Below, piece after piece: positions 7,258 through 14,578 of a stretch of DNA of 64,000 bases. Numbering within the stretch: position 1 is the stretch's first letter; every line of letters starts with the position of its first letter. The position numbers and the translations under genes were made by a program. Origin of the DNA: Pseudomonas benzenivorans (GTDB taxonomy: Bacteria; Pseudomonadota; Gammaproteobacteria; Pseudomonadales; Pseudomonadaceae); the NCBI RefSeq assembly GCF_024397895.1, contig NZ_CP073346.1, positions 3,658,001 to 3,722,000 on the forward strand, in the 5' to 3' direction. Below the pieces are notes generated by a model. The model was not told the origin of the DNA. It searched no databases and worked only from the letters and a program-made list of their open reading frames with translations.

Positions 7258-8222
7258 GTATGGCGACGGCAATCCACTTCCACGACCAGCATCAGCAGGC
7301 CCACAGCGATTCGTTGCGCGAGGAGAGCCTGCAGGGGTTGGCCCGCACGCCCAAGGCCATCTCGCCGAAGTTCTTCTACGATCGCCGCGGCTCCGAGCTG
7401 TTCGAGCAGATCTGCCGCCAGCCGGAGTATTACCCCACGCGCACCGAGGAGCTGATCCTGCGCCGGGCGGCCCATGAGATCGCCGAGATCGCCGGGCACA
7501 GCGCCAACCTGGTGGAGCTGGGCAGCGGCGCCAGCCGCAAGGTACGCTTGCTGCTGGAGGCCATGCACCCGAGCAGCTACCTGGGCGTCGACATCTCCCG
7601 CGACTTCCTGCTCAGCAGCGCCCGGCGCCTGGCGGCCGACTACCCCTGGCTCGAGGTGCATGCGGCTTGCGCCGATTTCAGCCAGCCCATGAGCCTGCCG
7701 GAAGAGGCGTTGGGCGAGCAGCCCCTGGCGTTCTTTCCGGGCTCGAGCATCGGCAACTTCGACCCCCAGCAGGCCCGGGACTTTCTGCGCAACCTGCACG
7801 CCCAGCTGCCCCACGGCGCGGGGTTGCTGATCGGCGTGGACCTGGTCAAGGACACCGCAATTCTGGAGGCGGCCTACAACGACGAGGCCGGGGTGACGGC
7901 GGCCTTCAACCTCAATCTGCTCGAGCGCCTGCGCGGCGAGCTGGACTGCGACGTCGACCCGGCGCGGTTCGTCCACCGCGCCTTCTTCAACGCGGCGCAG
8001 TCGCGCATCGAGATGCACCTGCTCAGTCCCGAGGCGCAGGAGGTGCGCATCGAGGACGAACACTTCGCCTTCGCCGCCGGGGAGAGCCTGCACACGGAAA
8101 ATTCCTACAAGTACAGCCTGGACGGATTCGTCGCGCTGGCCGCGCAAGCGGGCTTCAAGGCCATGGCGGTGTGGACCGACCGGCGCCAGCTGTTCAGCGT
8201 CCACTACCTGCAGCGCGACTAG
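7254..8222 (+). CDS. egtD: L-histidine N-alpha-methyltransferase EgtD
   Basis: This 322-residue SAM-dependent methyltransferase trimethylates histidine to hercynine, the substrate of EgtB. Family signatures are visible: S-P-K-F-F-Y-D-x-x-G-S-x-L-F-E-Q-I, P-E-Y-Y-P-T-R-T-E, the SAM loop V-E-L-G-S-G-A-S-R-K, F-F-P-G-S-S-I-G-N-F and the C-terminal E-N-S-Y-K-Y-S. Length matches the family. The first ATG (7254) overlaps the egtB stop by 4 bases; a second in-frame ATG lies at 7260. Gene order egtB-egtD gives a two-gene operon for cytosolic thiol-histidine synthesis. Confidence 0.93.
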   Translation: MSMATAIHFHDQHQQAHSDSLREESLQGLARTPKAISPKFFYDRRGSELFEQICRQPEYYPTRTEELILRRAAHEIAEIAGHSANLVELGSGASRKVRLLLEAMHPSSYLGVDISRDFLLSSARRLAADYPWLEVHAACADFSQPMSLPEEALGEQPLAFFPGSSIGNFDPQQARDFLRNLHAQLPHGAGLLIGVDLVKDTAILEAAYNDEAGVTAAFNLNLLERLRGELDCDVDPARFVHRAFFNAAQSRIEMHLLSPEAQEVRIEDEHFAFAAGESLHTENSYKYSLDGFVALAAQAGFKAMAVWTDRRQLFSVHYLQRD

Positions 8223-8251
8223 CTCAGGCGTTCCGGGCTGCGGCGAGGGGC

Positions 8252-9199
8252 TCAGTCCAGTGCGGTGCTGGCCCGCGACAGGCGATCGCGGATGGCGGCC
8301 CAGGCCTCCTGCTCCGGCGGGCTCTGGATCAGCAGCCGCTGCAGGCCCAGGTTGTCCAGTCGATAGAGCGCGGCATAGAGTGCCTGGGCGTACTGGTCCG
8401 GATCGTCGCCCAGATCCAGGGACGGGCCTGCGCTGGGCCTGGCGTCACCGCACCAGAGCCAGCCGCACTGCGGGTCGGCCAGCGCCTCGGGCGGCGCCTG
8501 GCGAAAGCGCCAGGTCGGCGTCCCCGGCGCGTAGTGGCGGTGGTGCTGGCCGGGGGCGCGCACGGCCCCTGCGCCACCCCCCTGCAGCGGCTGGCCGAGC
8601 TCAAGCTCGATGACGCCGGCCGCCAGCATGCCTTCGCGCAGCAGGCGCGGCGGCTGGCCCGGCAGCAGGCCGACGATGGTCGACTCCAGCCCCACCTGGC
8701 ATTCGCCCCCTTCGAGGATCAGCAGGTCGCTGTCGGCGAACTGCTGCTGCACATGGGCGCTGCTGGTCGGGCTGATCGACATGTAGCGGTTGGCCGATGG
8801 CGCCACCAGTGCACCGCCGAAACGTTCGAGCAACTGGCGCGCCACCGGGTGGGCCGGCACGCGCAGGGCGACGCTGTCCTGGCCGGCGGTGATCGAGCGG
8901 GGCACCCAGTCGGCGGCCGGCAGCACCAGGGTCAGCGGACCGGGCCAGAAGCGCGTCATCAGCTGGCGGGCCGCCGGGCCGATGCCGCTGGCCCAGTCGT
9001 CCGCCTGGGCGGCGTCGGCCAGGTGCACGATCAGCGGATTGCTGCTCGGCCGCCCCTTGAGCCGGAACACCTTGGCCACCGCATCCGGATTGCGCGCATC
9101 GGCAGCCAGGCCGTAGACGGTCTCGGTGGGCAGGGCGAGCAGATGTCCGGCGCGCAGGCGGGCGCAGGCGAGGTCGAGGTCGGTGGTCAGCTGGGGCAT
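8252..9199 (-). CDS. L-threonylcarbamoyladenylate synthase (Sua5/YwlC type)
   Basis: This 315-residue protein makes threonylcarbamoyl-AMP from threonine, bicarbonate and ATP for t6A37 modification of ANN-decoding tRNAs. The YrdC-fold N-terminal domain shows L-A-L-P-T-E-T-V-Y-G-L-A-A-D-A and the K-G-R-P-S-S-N-P-L-I-V-H motif. The extra C-terminal ~120 residues, including a G-x-H-x-R-H-Y-A-P-like segment (G-Q-H-H-R-H-Y-A-P), mark the longer Sua5 type rather than short TsaC. It is convergent with egtD across 29 bases. No strong ribosome-binding site precedes ATG 9199, but the N-terminus fits the family. Confidence 0.9.
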   Translation of the reverse strand: MPQLTTDLDLACARLRAGHLLALPTETVYGLAADARNPDAVAKVFRLKGRPSSNPLIVHLADAAQADDWASGIGPAARQLMTRFWPGPLTLVLPAADWVPRSITAGQDSVALRVPAHPVARQLLERFGGALVAPSANRYMSISPTSSAHVQQQFADSDLLILEGGECQVGLESTIVGLLPGQPPRLLREGMLAAGVIELELGQPLQGGGAGAVRAPGQHHRHYAPGTPTWRFRQAPPEALADPQCGWLWCGDARPSAGPSLDLGDDPDQYAQALYAALYRLDNLGLQRLLIQSPPEQEAWAAIRDRLSRASTALD

Positions 9200-9336
9200 G
9201 GCGAGTCGGGCAGAGAAACGGAGGCGCTATTGTGCCAGTTTCGCCGACAGCAGGCGCGCGCCGACTATCGCCGGCGGCGGCGAGGGGGCGGCATCGGCGG
9301 CAGGCAAGCGTGCCCCGCCGCCGATGACCGTGGGGC

Positions 9337-10149
9337 TCAGTCGAACATGTCCGGTTCGTTCTGCAGCAGCTGCTCCCAGATCGGCTGGAAGTGCAGCCAG
9401 CCGATGTATTCGCTGCCCACGTGCTCGCGGCTGTAGCGGGCGCGATCGGGGGGGACGCGGGTCGGCTTGTGGCCGCTGGCGTCGATCAGCAACTGCTGCT
9501 GGCAGCAGCGCTCCAGGGCGATGAACCAGAAGGCCGCCGCCTCGATGCTGTGACGGCTGGCGGTGAGCAGGCCATGGTTCTGGTGAATGGCTGCCTTGAC
9601 GCCCTTGAAGGCCTTGGCCACGTTGGAGCCGGCATGGTTTTCCACCGCCACGGCGCCGGCTTCGTCGCCGATGATCACGTGATCCTCGAAGAACGCGCAG
9701 GCGTCCTGGGTGATCGGTTCGATCGGCCGGCCCAGGGCGGCGAAGGCCGTGCCATAGACCGTGTGGGCGTGGCACATGGCGATGATGTCCGGATGCTCTT
9801 CGTGGACGTTGGCATGCAGGATGAAACCGGCCCGGTTGACCGCGTAGTCGCCCTCGACCACCTGGCCTTCATGGTCGACGAGAATCAGGTTCGAGACCTT
9901 GACCTGGGCGAAGTGCACGGCCATGGGGTTGGTCCAGTACAGCTCGGGGCGCTCCGGGTCGCGCACGGTCAGGTGGCCGGCGAAACCGTAGTCCAGGCCG
10001 TGCAGGGCGAAGGCGCGGCAGGCGGCGACCAGCCTTTCCTTGCGGTGTTGGCGCTCCTGCGCATAGCTGGAAAAGGTGGGCAGTTCTGGAAACTTGAGGC
10101 CGCGTTGTTCCGGCTGATAAATGGAAACTCGATTGCCAAGTTCGATCAT
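9337..10149 (-). CDS. Class II aldolase/adducin family protein
   Basis: This 270-residue protein has the class II aldolase/adducin zinc-site pattern: C-H-A-H-T-V-Y-G (H-x-H) and the later H-Q-N-H-G-L-L-T histidine, plus the N-terminal G-x-A-G-H-L-T-V-R phosphate- or carboxylate-binding loop. Members cleave or epimerise sugar phosphates, or decarboxylate and cleave hydroxy acids. It is the last gene of a LysR-TRAP-aldolase array on the minus strand, which suggests it processes the compound imported by the TRAP system. GGAG lies upstream of ATG 10149. It is separated from dctM by 166 bases holding a long hairpin, so it may be expressed separately. Confidence 0.85.
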   Translation of the reverse strand: MIELGNRVSIYQPEQRGLKFPELPTFSSYAQERQHRKERLVAACRAFALHGLDYGFAGHLTVRDPERPELYWTNPMAVHFAQVKVSNLILVDHEGQVVEGDYAVNRAGFILHANVHEEHPDIIAMCHAHTVYGTAFAALGRPIEPITQDACAFFEDHVIIGDEAGAVAVENHAGSNVAKAFKGVKAAIHQNHGLLTASRHSIEAAAFWFIALERCCQQQLLIDASGHKPTRVPPDRARYSREHVGSEYIGWLHFQPIWEQLLQNEPDMFD

Positions 10150-10187
10150 TGCATGTGCTCCAGTGGTACCAGTGGCGTACTAGTGAC

Positions 10188-10230
10188 GCGTTCAAAGGGG
10201 GCTGGCTAAACCGCCAGGGGCCTTGAACGC
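10188..10230. repeat. Two-tier inverted repeat in the dctM-aldolase gap
   Basis: An 8-bp outer stem (GCGTTCAA / TTGAACGC) and a 5-bp inner stem (CTGGC / GCCAG, loop TAAACC) form one long hairpin between the dctM stop and the aldolase start. A second 6-bp hairpin lies at 10268-10285. Neither has a T run; an attenuating, RNA-processing or operator role is possible. Confidence 0.45.
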
Positions 10231-10315
10231 GGCGTATTGCTCAGGCTAAAGGCCAAGCGAATCCTGCCGCGGGCCGAAACCCGCGCTGCGTTGTCGGTGT
10301 GCTAAGTGGTGGGCC

Positions 10316-11578
10316 CTATCCGAATACGGAGAGCAGGCCGGGGGTGAAGATGAAAAAGACCAGCAATGCCGTGTACAGGAACAGGTAGGGCACGGTGCTC
10401 CGGCACACATCCTCGAATCGCCTGTCCGTCAGGTTGGTGGCGATAAACAGGTTCAAACCGACCGGGGGGGTTATCTGGCCCACCGCCACGGCGATGACGA
10501 TGAACACGCCGAAGAAGATCGGGTCTATTCCCAGGCTGTGAACCACCGGCATCAGGGTCGGGGTAATCAGGATGATGGCCGCGACATTGTCCAGGAACGT
10601 GCCGAGGAACAGCAGCATGGCCAGGATGATCAGCATGATCACCAGCGGGCTTTCGGAGAAACCGATCAGTCCTGCGGCCAGCGTCTGCGGCACATTCTCC
10701 GAGGTCAGGATGTAGGTGAAGATGTTCGAGGTGCCGATCAGAAAGAGAATGGTGGCAGTCACTTCCACGGTCTTCTTGCTGATGCTGAACACGCTCTTGC
10801 CGTTCAGGTTGCGGTACCAGAAGAAACCCACCAGCAGGCCGTAGGCACTGGCGATGGCCGCCGACTCCGTCGGCGTGAAGGCGCCGGAATAGATGCCGCC
10901 GAGAATGATCATCGGCATGGCCAGGGCGATCAGGCTGTCGCGGAAGATCTGCACGGCCTCGCGGCGCGGGATCGGCTCGCCGCCGAGGTAGCCCTTGCGG
11001 TGGGCGGTGTAGTAGTTCACCCCCATCAGGCCCAGGGAGATGATCAGCGCCGGGATGATGCCGCTGAGAAACAGGTCGCCGATGGACACCCCGGCGACTA
11101 CGCCGTAGAGCACCATGGTGATGCTCGGCGGTACCACCAGCCCGAGGATTCCCGAGGCGGCGACCACGGCCGCGGAGTCGGCCTGGTCGTAGCCACGCTT
11201 GGCCATCGCCGGAATCATCACCGAGCCGATCGCCGCGGTGGTGGCGTTGGCCGAGCCGGAGATCGCGCCGAAGATGGCCGAGGAACCCGTGGCCACCAGG
11301 GACAGGCCGCCCTTGAAGCGACCGAGGAACACCGAAGCCAGGGCCACCAGGCGGTCGGAGATCTTCGCCTCGGACATCAGGTAGCCGGAGAACAGGAACA
11401 GCGGAATCGCCATCAGGGCGAACACGTCCAGGCCGGAGTACATGCGCTGCACGACCAGCAGCATGGGCATGTCAGTGAACAGGTAGAGCGACAGGATGGA
11501 CGCCGCCGCCAGGGCGAAGGCGATCGGCACGCCCAGTACGATCAGGACGAAGAAAGCCAGGAACAGGGTGATGACCAT
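10316..11578 (-). CDS. dctM: TRAP transporter large permease (DctM type)
   Basis: This 420-residue polytopic inner-membrane protein is almost entirely hydrophobic segments. It has the DctM family landmarks G-V-P-I-A-F-A-L near the N-terminus, A-A-S-G-I-L-G-L-V-V-P-P-S-I and V-G-Q-I-T-P-P-V-G-L-N-L-F near the C-terminus. It forms the Na+-coupled translocation pathway of a tripartite ATP-independent periplasmic transporter. It follows the DctQ gene by 10 bases. TRAP systems usually carry organic acids or sugar acids; the substrate is not evident. Confidence 0.92.
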   Translation of the reverse strand: MVITLFLAFFVLIVLGVPIAFALAAASILSLYLFTDMPMLLVVQRMYSGLDVFALMAIPLFLFSGYLMSEAKISDRLVALASVFLGRFKGGLSLVATGSSAIFGAISGSANATTAAIGSVMIPAMAKRGYDQADSAAVVAASGILGLVVPPSITMVLYGVVAGVSIGDLFLSGIIPALIISLGLMGVNYYTAHRKGYLGGEPIPRREAVQIFRDSLIALAMPMIILGGIYSGAFTPTESAAIASAYGLLVGFFWYRNLNGKSVFSISKKTVEVTATILFLIGTSNIFTYILTSENVPQTLAAGLIGFSESPLVIMLIILAMLLFLGTFLDNVAAIILITPTLMPVVHSLGIDPIFFGVFIVIAVAVGQITPPVGLNLFIATNLTDRRFEDVCRSTVPYLFLYTALLVFFIFTPGLLSVFG

Positions 11579-11588
11579 TGGGGGCGCC

Positions 11589-12095
11589 TCAGGACAGGTA
11601 TTCTTGCTTCAAGGAGGCCGAAGGCTCCTTGCCGGTGCAGGTGCGCGGCAGTACGGCTGCCAGGGCGTAGAGCAGCATCAGTGCGCCACCGAGCGGAAAG
11701 GCGCAGACGATCAGTCCTTTGGGAATCTGCAGGGCCGGGGTGGTCTGCATCATGGTGCGCTGGGCCAGTTCGCTGCCCTTGACCATGAACAGCAGGGCGA
11801 TGGCGGCGATCGCCAACAGGTACAGCAGGGACGCCAGCTTTCTCAGCGGCGCCGGGAAACGGTTGCAGAAATAGTCGATCGCCATGTGCGAGCGGTTACC
11901 CACGGCCACTGCGCTGCCCAGCAGGACGATGTAGATCAGGATCGCCCTAGCGGCCTCTTCCGAGCCGGTCAGCGGACTGTTCAGCACGTAGCGGTAGAAC
12001 ACCTGCAGGCAGACCAGGGCGGTCATGACGATGAACAGCGCCGCGGCCAGCCCGTTCAGGGCGCGGGTCAGCAGGGCCAGGGGTTTGTCGAGCAT
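11589..12095 (-). CDS. dctQ: TRAP transporter small permease (DctQ type)
   Basis: This 168-residue protein has about four transmembrane segments and the DctQ landmark E-E-A-A-R-A-I-L-I-Y-I-V-L-L-G-S-A near residues 45-60. It forms the inner-membrane complex with DctM. AAGGAGG lies 8 bases before ATG 12095, one of the strongest ribosome-binding sites in the window. It sits between the dctP and dctM genes and is clearly part of that operon. Confidence 0.9.
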   Translation of the reverse strand: MLDKPLALLTRALNGLAAALFIVMTALVCLQVFYRYVLNSPLTGSEEAARAILIYIVLLGSAVAVGNRSHMAIDYFCNRFPAPLRKLASLLYLLAIAAIALLFMVKGSELAQRTMMQTTPALQIPKGLIVCAFPLGGALMLLYALAAVLPRTCTGKEPSASLKQEYLS

Positions 12096-12149
12096 GGTGC
12101 AGCCTCCTTAGGGCAGGAGAGGGGCGTGGACCCTCTCCTGCCTTGCGCC

Positions 12150-13145
12150 TTACTTGGTGGCGATGATCGCGTCGATCAGGTCAGGGCCGAACACTTCGCG
12201 GTACTTGGCGATGACCGGCTTGGTCGCATCGATGAAGGGGGCCTTGTCCACCTCGTTGGCCTGCATGCCGAGCTTTTCGATCTCCTGCCACTGTGCGGCT
12301 TCCTCGTCGAGCACCAGCTGGGTGTGTTCGGCTGCCAGCTCCTTGCCGGTGTCGAGCAGCACTTTCTGGTAGTCGGCCGGCATGCCCTCGAGCAGGGCCT
12401 TGTTGATCAGCACCGGCGAGGACAGGTAGATGTGGCCGGTCTTGGAGGCGTACTTCTGCACCTCGTAGAACTTCTGGGTGAGGATGTGCGCCGGCGGGTT
12501 TTCCTGGCCGTCCACCACGCCCAGTTGCAGCGCCGAGTACAGCTCGGTGAAGGCGATGGGCGTGGCGTTGGCGCCCAGGGTGCGGAAGGTGTCGACGAAG
12601 ATGGGGCCTTCCGGCACGCGCAGCTTCATGCCCTTGAGGTCATCGGGGCTGGTGATCGGCTGCTTGGAGTTGGTGATATGGCGGAAGCCGTTCTCCCACC
12701 AGCCGACCACTACGGCGCCCTGTTGCTCGACCTTCTTCGACAGTTCTGCACCGACCTCACCGTCGAGCACCTTGCGCACGTGGTTCGAGTCGCGGAAGAG
12801 GAAGGGCAGGTTGATGATGCCGGCCTCGCGCACGGTGTTCGACAGCACGGCGTCGGAGGTCAGCACCATGTCGTTGGTGCCGATGAAGGTGCCTTCCACC
12901 AGCTCCACCTGCTTGCCGAGGGAGTCGGAGGGGTAGACGGTGATTTTCACCTTGCCGCCGGTGCGCTCGTCGACCAGCCTGGCATAGCGCTCGGACATCT
13001 TCTGGAAATGATGCTCGGGAGAGCCGGTGTGGCCCAGGCGCAGGTTGAAGACTTCATCGGCGGCGAATGCCGCGGATTGGCCGAGGGGCAGCAGTACGGC
13101 GAGCCCGAGTGCGGCGGCGAGGCGTGAAACGATTTTCTTAGGCAT
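12150..13145 (-). CDS. dctP: TRAP transporter substrate-binding protein (DctP type)
   Basis: This 331-residue periplasmic binding protein begins with a signal peptide (M-P-K-K basic start, hydrophobic core, cleavage after A-A-F-A). The mature part follows the DctP pattern: F-N-L-R-L-G-H near the N-terminus, L-R-V-P-E-G-P with the conserved Arg that binds a substrate carboxylate, and G-V-V-D-G-Q-E-N-P. The conserved Arg indicates an organic-acid ligand. ATG 13145 is chosen for the preceding AAGGAA and the signal peptide; the frame runs on upstream without homology. It is the first gene of the dctPQM unit. Confidence 0.92.
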   Translation of the reverse strand: MPKKIVSRLAAALGLAVLLPLGQSAAFAADEVFNLRLGHTGSPEHHFQKMSERYARLVDERTGGKVKITVYPSDSLGKQVELVEGTFIGTNDMVLTSDAVLSNTVREAGIINLPFLFRDSNHVRKVLDGEVGAELSKKVEQQGAVVVGWWENGFRHITNSKQPITSPDDLKGMKLRVPEGPIFVDTFRTLGANATPIAFTELYSALQLGVVDGQENPPAHILTQKFYEVQKYASKTGHIYLSSPVLINKALLEGMPADYQKVLLDTGKELAAEHTQLVLDEEAAQWQEIEKLGMQANEVDKAPFIDATKPVIAKYREVFGPDLIDAIIATK

Positions 13146-13452
13146 GTTGTGTTCCTTGTTTTTGTCTAAACAGCAAAATGCAGCCCGTAGGCGAATCCTC
13201 ATCAATGGATCGGCAAGACTTCTCCCGCTGCTCGCTGGGGAGCAGTTTTCAGTGTGGAGATCCGGAGAGCGCGCCAGCCGTTGCGGTGAGGGCGAGAAGT
13301 CGGGCCGGTAAGGGCGCGCAGCATGCCGCCCGTCACGCTCTGGCCTGGCTGGCAAGCGGACTACTGGGCGGTGGTTGCAATCTATCGAGGCACCGCTACC
13401 TGGGCAACGGCATGAAACCGATAAGAATTATTGCGTGGGGCAATGAATCGGC
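13146..13452. other. 307-base lysR-dctP gap
   Basis: No gene is seen. The dctP promoter should lie here on the minus strand. The only structured element noticed is an ATTGC-N5-GCAAT dyad at 13430-13444, listed separately. Confidence 0.4.
13430..13444. promoter_or_regulatory. Candidate LysR-type T-N11-A box
   Basis: The dyad ATTGC-N5-GCAAT fits the LysR-family T-N11-A rule and lies between the LysR gene and the TRAP operon in a locally AT-richer patch. It is about 285 bases upstream of the dctP start, farther than usual, so it is a weak candidate. Confidence 0.3.
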
Positions 13453-14367
13453 TTAGCGGCGGGACCAGGGCGGGGTGACGAATACCTGCACCAGGTAATC
13501 GACGAAGGCGCGGATGCGCGGGAGCAGCTCGCGCTCGGGCAGGAAGACGGCGTGGATGGCGGTATCGTCCTGGCCGCGGTACTCCTCCAGCAGCGGCACC
13601 AGTGAGCCGTTGGCGATGGCTGGCAGCGCCAGGTGCTCGGCCAGGCGCATGATGCCCATGCCGGCGCAGCAGAGCTCGAACATGGTCTGGCCGCTGGTGC
13701 TGCGGAAGTTGCCCTTGACCAACAGCGACTGCGCGCGGCCATCCACCAGGAAGGGCCAGCGGTTGAGGTGGTCGAGGGGGCCTTCCCACATCAGGCAGTT
13801 GTGCCGACTCAGTTCGTGGGGCATGTTCGGCGCCCCGTGTGACGCGATGTAGCTCGGCGCGGCGACAACGATCCGTTGCAGGTCGCACAGCTTGCGACTC
13901 ATCAGCGAGGAGTCCTCGAGGCGGCCCATGCGCACCGCCACGTCGACGTTTTCCTCGATGAGATTGGCGACGGAATCGGTCAGCGCCAGGTGCACGATCA
14001 CCTGCGGGTGCTCGGCCATGAACGCGGGCAGACGCGGCACGATCTGATCCAGGCCGAAGGCCAGGGGCGCGGTGATGCGCAGATCGCCGCTGACCTGCGA
14101 GCGCGCTGCCGAAATCTCGGCCTCGGCCTGTTCGACCTCGTCGAGTATGCGGCGGCACGACACCAGGTAGCGCTCGCCTTCCTCGGTCAGGCGGCGTCCG
14201 CGGGTCGAGCGGTGCAGCAGGCGCACGCCCAGCCGACGCTCCAGCTGGGTGATGGTCTGGCTGACGAAGGGCTGGCTGAGGCCCAGCACATGGGCCGCCG
14301 CGGTGAAGCTGCCGGCATCGACCAGCGCCTTGAACACGCGCATCTCGAGCAGCCTGTTGTCTTTCAT
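13453..14367 (-). CDS. LysR family transcriptional regulator
   Basis: This 304-residue LTTR has an N-terminal winged helix-turn-helix (V-D-A-G-S-F-T-A-A-A-H-V-L-G-L-S-Q-P-F-V-S-Q-T-I-type, residues ~15-40), the linker helix, and the periplasmic-binding-protein-like effector domain starting G-D-L-R-I-T-A-P. It lies upstream of, and on the same strand as, the TRAP-aldolase genes and probably regulates them in response to the imported acid. GAGGAC precedes the ATG. Confidence 0.9.
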   Translation of the reverse strand: MKDNRLLEMRVFKALVDAGSFTAAAHVLGLSQPFVSQTITQLERRLGVRLLHRSTRGRRLTEEGERYLVSCRRILDEVEQAEAEISAARSQVSGDLRITAPLAFGLDQIVPRLPAFMAEHPQVIVHLALTDSVANLIEENVDVAVRMGRLEDSSLMSRKLCDLQRIVVAAPSYIASHGAPNMPHELSRHNCLMWEGPLDHLNRWPFLVDGRAQSLLVKGNFRSTSGQTMFELCCAGMGIMRLAEHLALPAIANGSLVPLLEEYRGQDDTAIHAVFLPERELLPRIRAFVDYLVQVFVTPPWSRR

Positions 14368-14530
14368 GGGCGGGTCCTCGGTGGCCAGCTGCCAGCAGCT
14401 GAGCGGCGAACTTGGATCTGTCCTCGGGCCGCAGGCCTGTTACGAACCTGGGTCATGGGCGGCGGCGCATCCAGGACAGCAGTTTTTTCCGTGGGCAAAC
14501 AGGGTAGAGCCTGGCGCGGCTGGCCGATAG

Positions 14531-14561
14531 CAAAATGCCCGGCATTGGGCCGGGCATTTTG
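14531..14561. terminator. Intrinsic terminator downstream of the fumarase gene
   Basis: A 13-bp perfect stem (CAAAATGCCCGGC with its complement) and a 5-base loop lie just past the fumarase stop; A/T flanks on both sides make it bidirectional. On the minus strand it ends in TTTTG. Confidence 0.85.
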
Positions 14562-14578
14562 TTTGACCTTGGCAGCGC

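Noticed and set aside
5953..7272. 439-codon minus-strand frame opposite egtB
   Set aside because: It is the antisense of a well-supported EgtB gene; its Gln/Ala/Gly-rich composition is the usual shadow in high-GC DNA.
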